Shown here: positions 21,034 through 21,819 of the stretch, one piece after another
Position numbering within the stretch: position 1 is the first letter of the stretch
Layout of the letters: each line of letters starts with the position of its first letter
Source: Toxoplasma gondii ME49
Lineage: Eukaryota > Apicomplexa > Conoidasida > Eucoccidiorida > Sarcocystidae
Assembly (NCBI RefSeq): GCF_000006565.2
Contig: NW_017383897.1
Location: 14,324-36,142, forward strand
Reading direction: 5' to 3'
DNA length: 21,819 nt
Notes under the pieces: model-generated
The model's database searches: none
The model's input: the letters and a program-made list of their open reading frames with translations, nothing else
What the model was told of the DNA's origin: nothing
Made by a program: the position numbers and the translations under genes

Positions 21034-21819
21034 TGTGCACGACTCATGACGGAATAGCCGCCCACGTCTCGCCTTCAGTCGACAGGGGAGCTGGAAACCG
21101 GGGGGGAACCCCGGACATTTCTTCTGAATCAAATGCATCATTCTCTTCTCACCGCCAGTCAACCCCCCAGATGCGACGACCCTCCTGGATGTATGCTTCA
21201 CCGTTTGGGGTGAACCTCATCAAGACGAAGGGACAACAATCACAAATTCCTGCTTGATCCAGAAAACGGTATAGAATCCGCGGGAAGATTGTACGGCTAT
21301 CCGTAGAGACACACGGGGGACTAACGCTGCCTCACCAGGGAAGTGTTCTCCGTTTTTCAATTCATGAACGGATTCTCGGCCGACAACGTTACCTACGATG
21401 GCTTGAGTCAAACTGACTGACTCCGTCTGCCATCTCTATTTATGCGTATAGAATTGCGGAGCTCTGTTGAAGGCAGTTAAGGCACATGCGTTTAGTTTCC
21501 AGACGAACAGCTCTCTCCAATATGCATGCAGCTCCTTCTTCAGTAGAATGCGTGCAGAGTTTGCGCCGTCCGCCATGCAGCTACGACGCTGAGACCCCTT
21601 GGACCCTTATCTCCGGGCAAACACATTCGCGCAGAAGACACGTGCTGTCCTCCGGCCAGCGACAGAAAAAAGGAAAATTAGATATCCTCCAGAGAATAAA
21701 GACAGCCGACGGACAAAGGTAGCAGCGATCTGAAACTGTCTGCAGCCCGGCGCAACATGGTGGCAGCGGGTCCATGTGAACAGAAAAAAAAACAGGTCCT
21801 TTGTCTACCGCAATCCACC
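21034..21819. other. Presumed 5' flank of the secreted-protein gene
   Basis: No convincing coding region is seen. Short frames (up to 80 codons) exist on both strands. The stretch holds a CGTCTC word near 21,064, a G-run followed by CCCC around 21,097-21,112 that could form a small hairpin, and a run of nine A near 21,784. It probably contains the promoter and 5' untranslated region of the gene at 20,333-21,033. Confidence 0.4.
21523..21530. promoter_or_regulatory. TGCATGCA palindrome upstream of the secreted-protein gene
   Basis: TGCATGCA contains the TGCATGC word known as an ApiAP2-binding motif in Apicomplexa. It lies about 490 bases upstream of the ATG at 21,033, a plausible promoter distance. 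Similar words occur elsewhere in the window (172, 16,179, 19,001) away from genes, so this is only suggestive. Confidence 0.25.

Noticed and set aside
1564..21819. Nuclear copies of organelle DNA, transposases, reverse transcriptases or CRISPR arrays
   Set aside because: I looked for recognisable cytochrome, integrase, polymerase or repeat-spacer signatures in the translated frames and sequence and saw none.

Overview
The window looks like nuclear DNA of a eukaryote with spliced genes, most likely a coccidian apicomplexan close to Toxoplasma gondii. There is no bacterial gene density: no long ORF chains and no ribosome-binding-site pattern. The left end is a tandem satellite with a 681-bp period, which agrees with the ~680-bp satellite class I remember from T. 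gondii subtelomeres. The best gene has a secretory signal and a consensus eukaryotic splice donor. The species call is inference; I could not compare the satellite with a database.

Layout. Positions 1-1563 are the right-hand end of a satellite array: two full 681-bp periods and a third that decays and stops near 1563. Each period is itself a diverged dimer of two ~340-bp monomers. From 1564 to about 11,200 the DNA is gene-poor, with only short or unconvincing open frames. Around 11,300-11,870 there is a second, much older tandem repeat with a spacing of about 230-237 bp. From about 12,000 to 20,000 there are scattered open segments, mostly on the minus strand, some flanked by plausible splice sites. 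None is long enough to stand alone as a gene. At 20,333-21,033 (minus) lies the one gene I believe: a two-exon model for a 207-residue basic protein with an N-terminal signal peptide. Just downstream on the same strand is a 195-codon ATG-initiated ORF (19,465-20,052) that may be a second gene.

Limits. In about 22 kb of roughly 48% GC DNA, open frames of 60-120 codons arise often by chance, so most weak candidates may be noise and their confidences say so. I recognise no protein family here. I found no tRNA, rRNA, CRISPR, transposase or reverse-transcriptase signature, and no organised biological system. The most informative features are the satellite's higher-order structure and edge, the degenerate repeat near 11.5 kb, and the secreted-protein gene at the right end.
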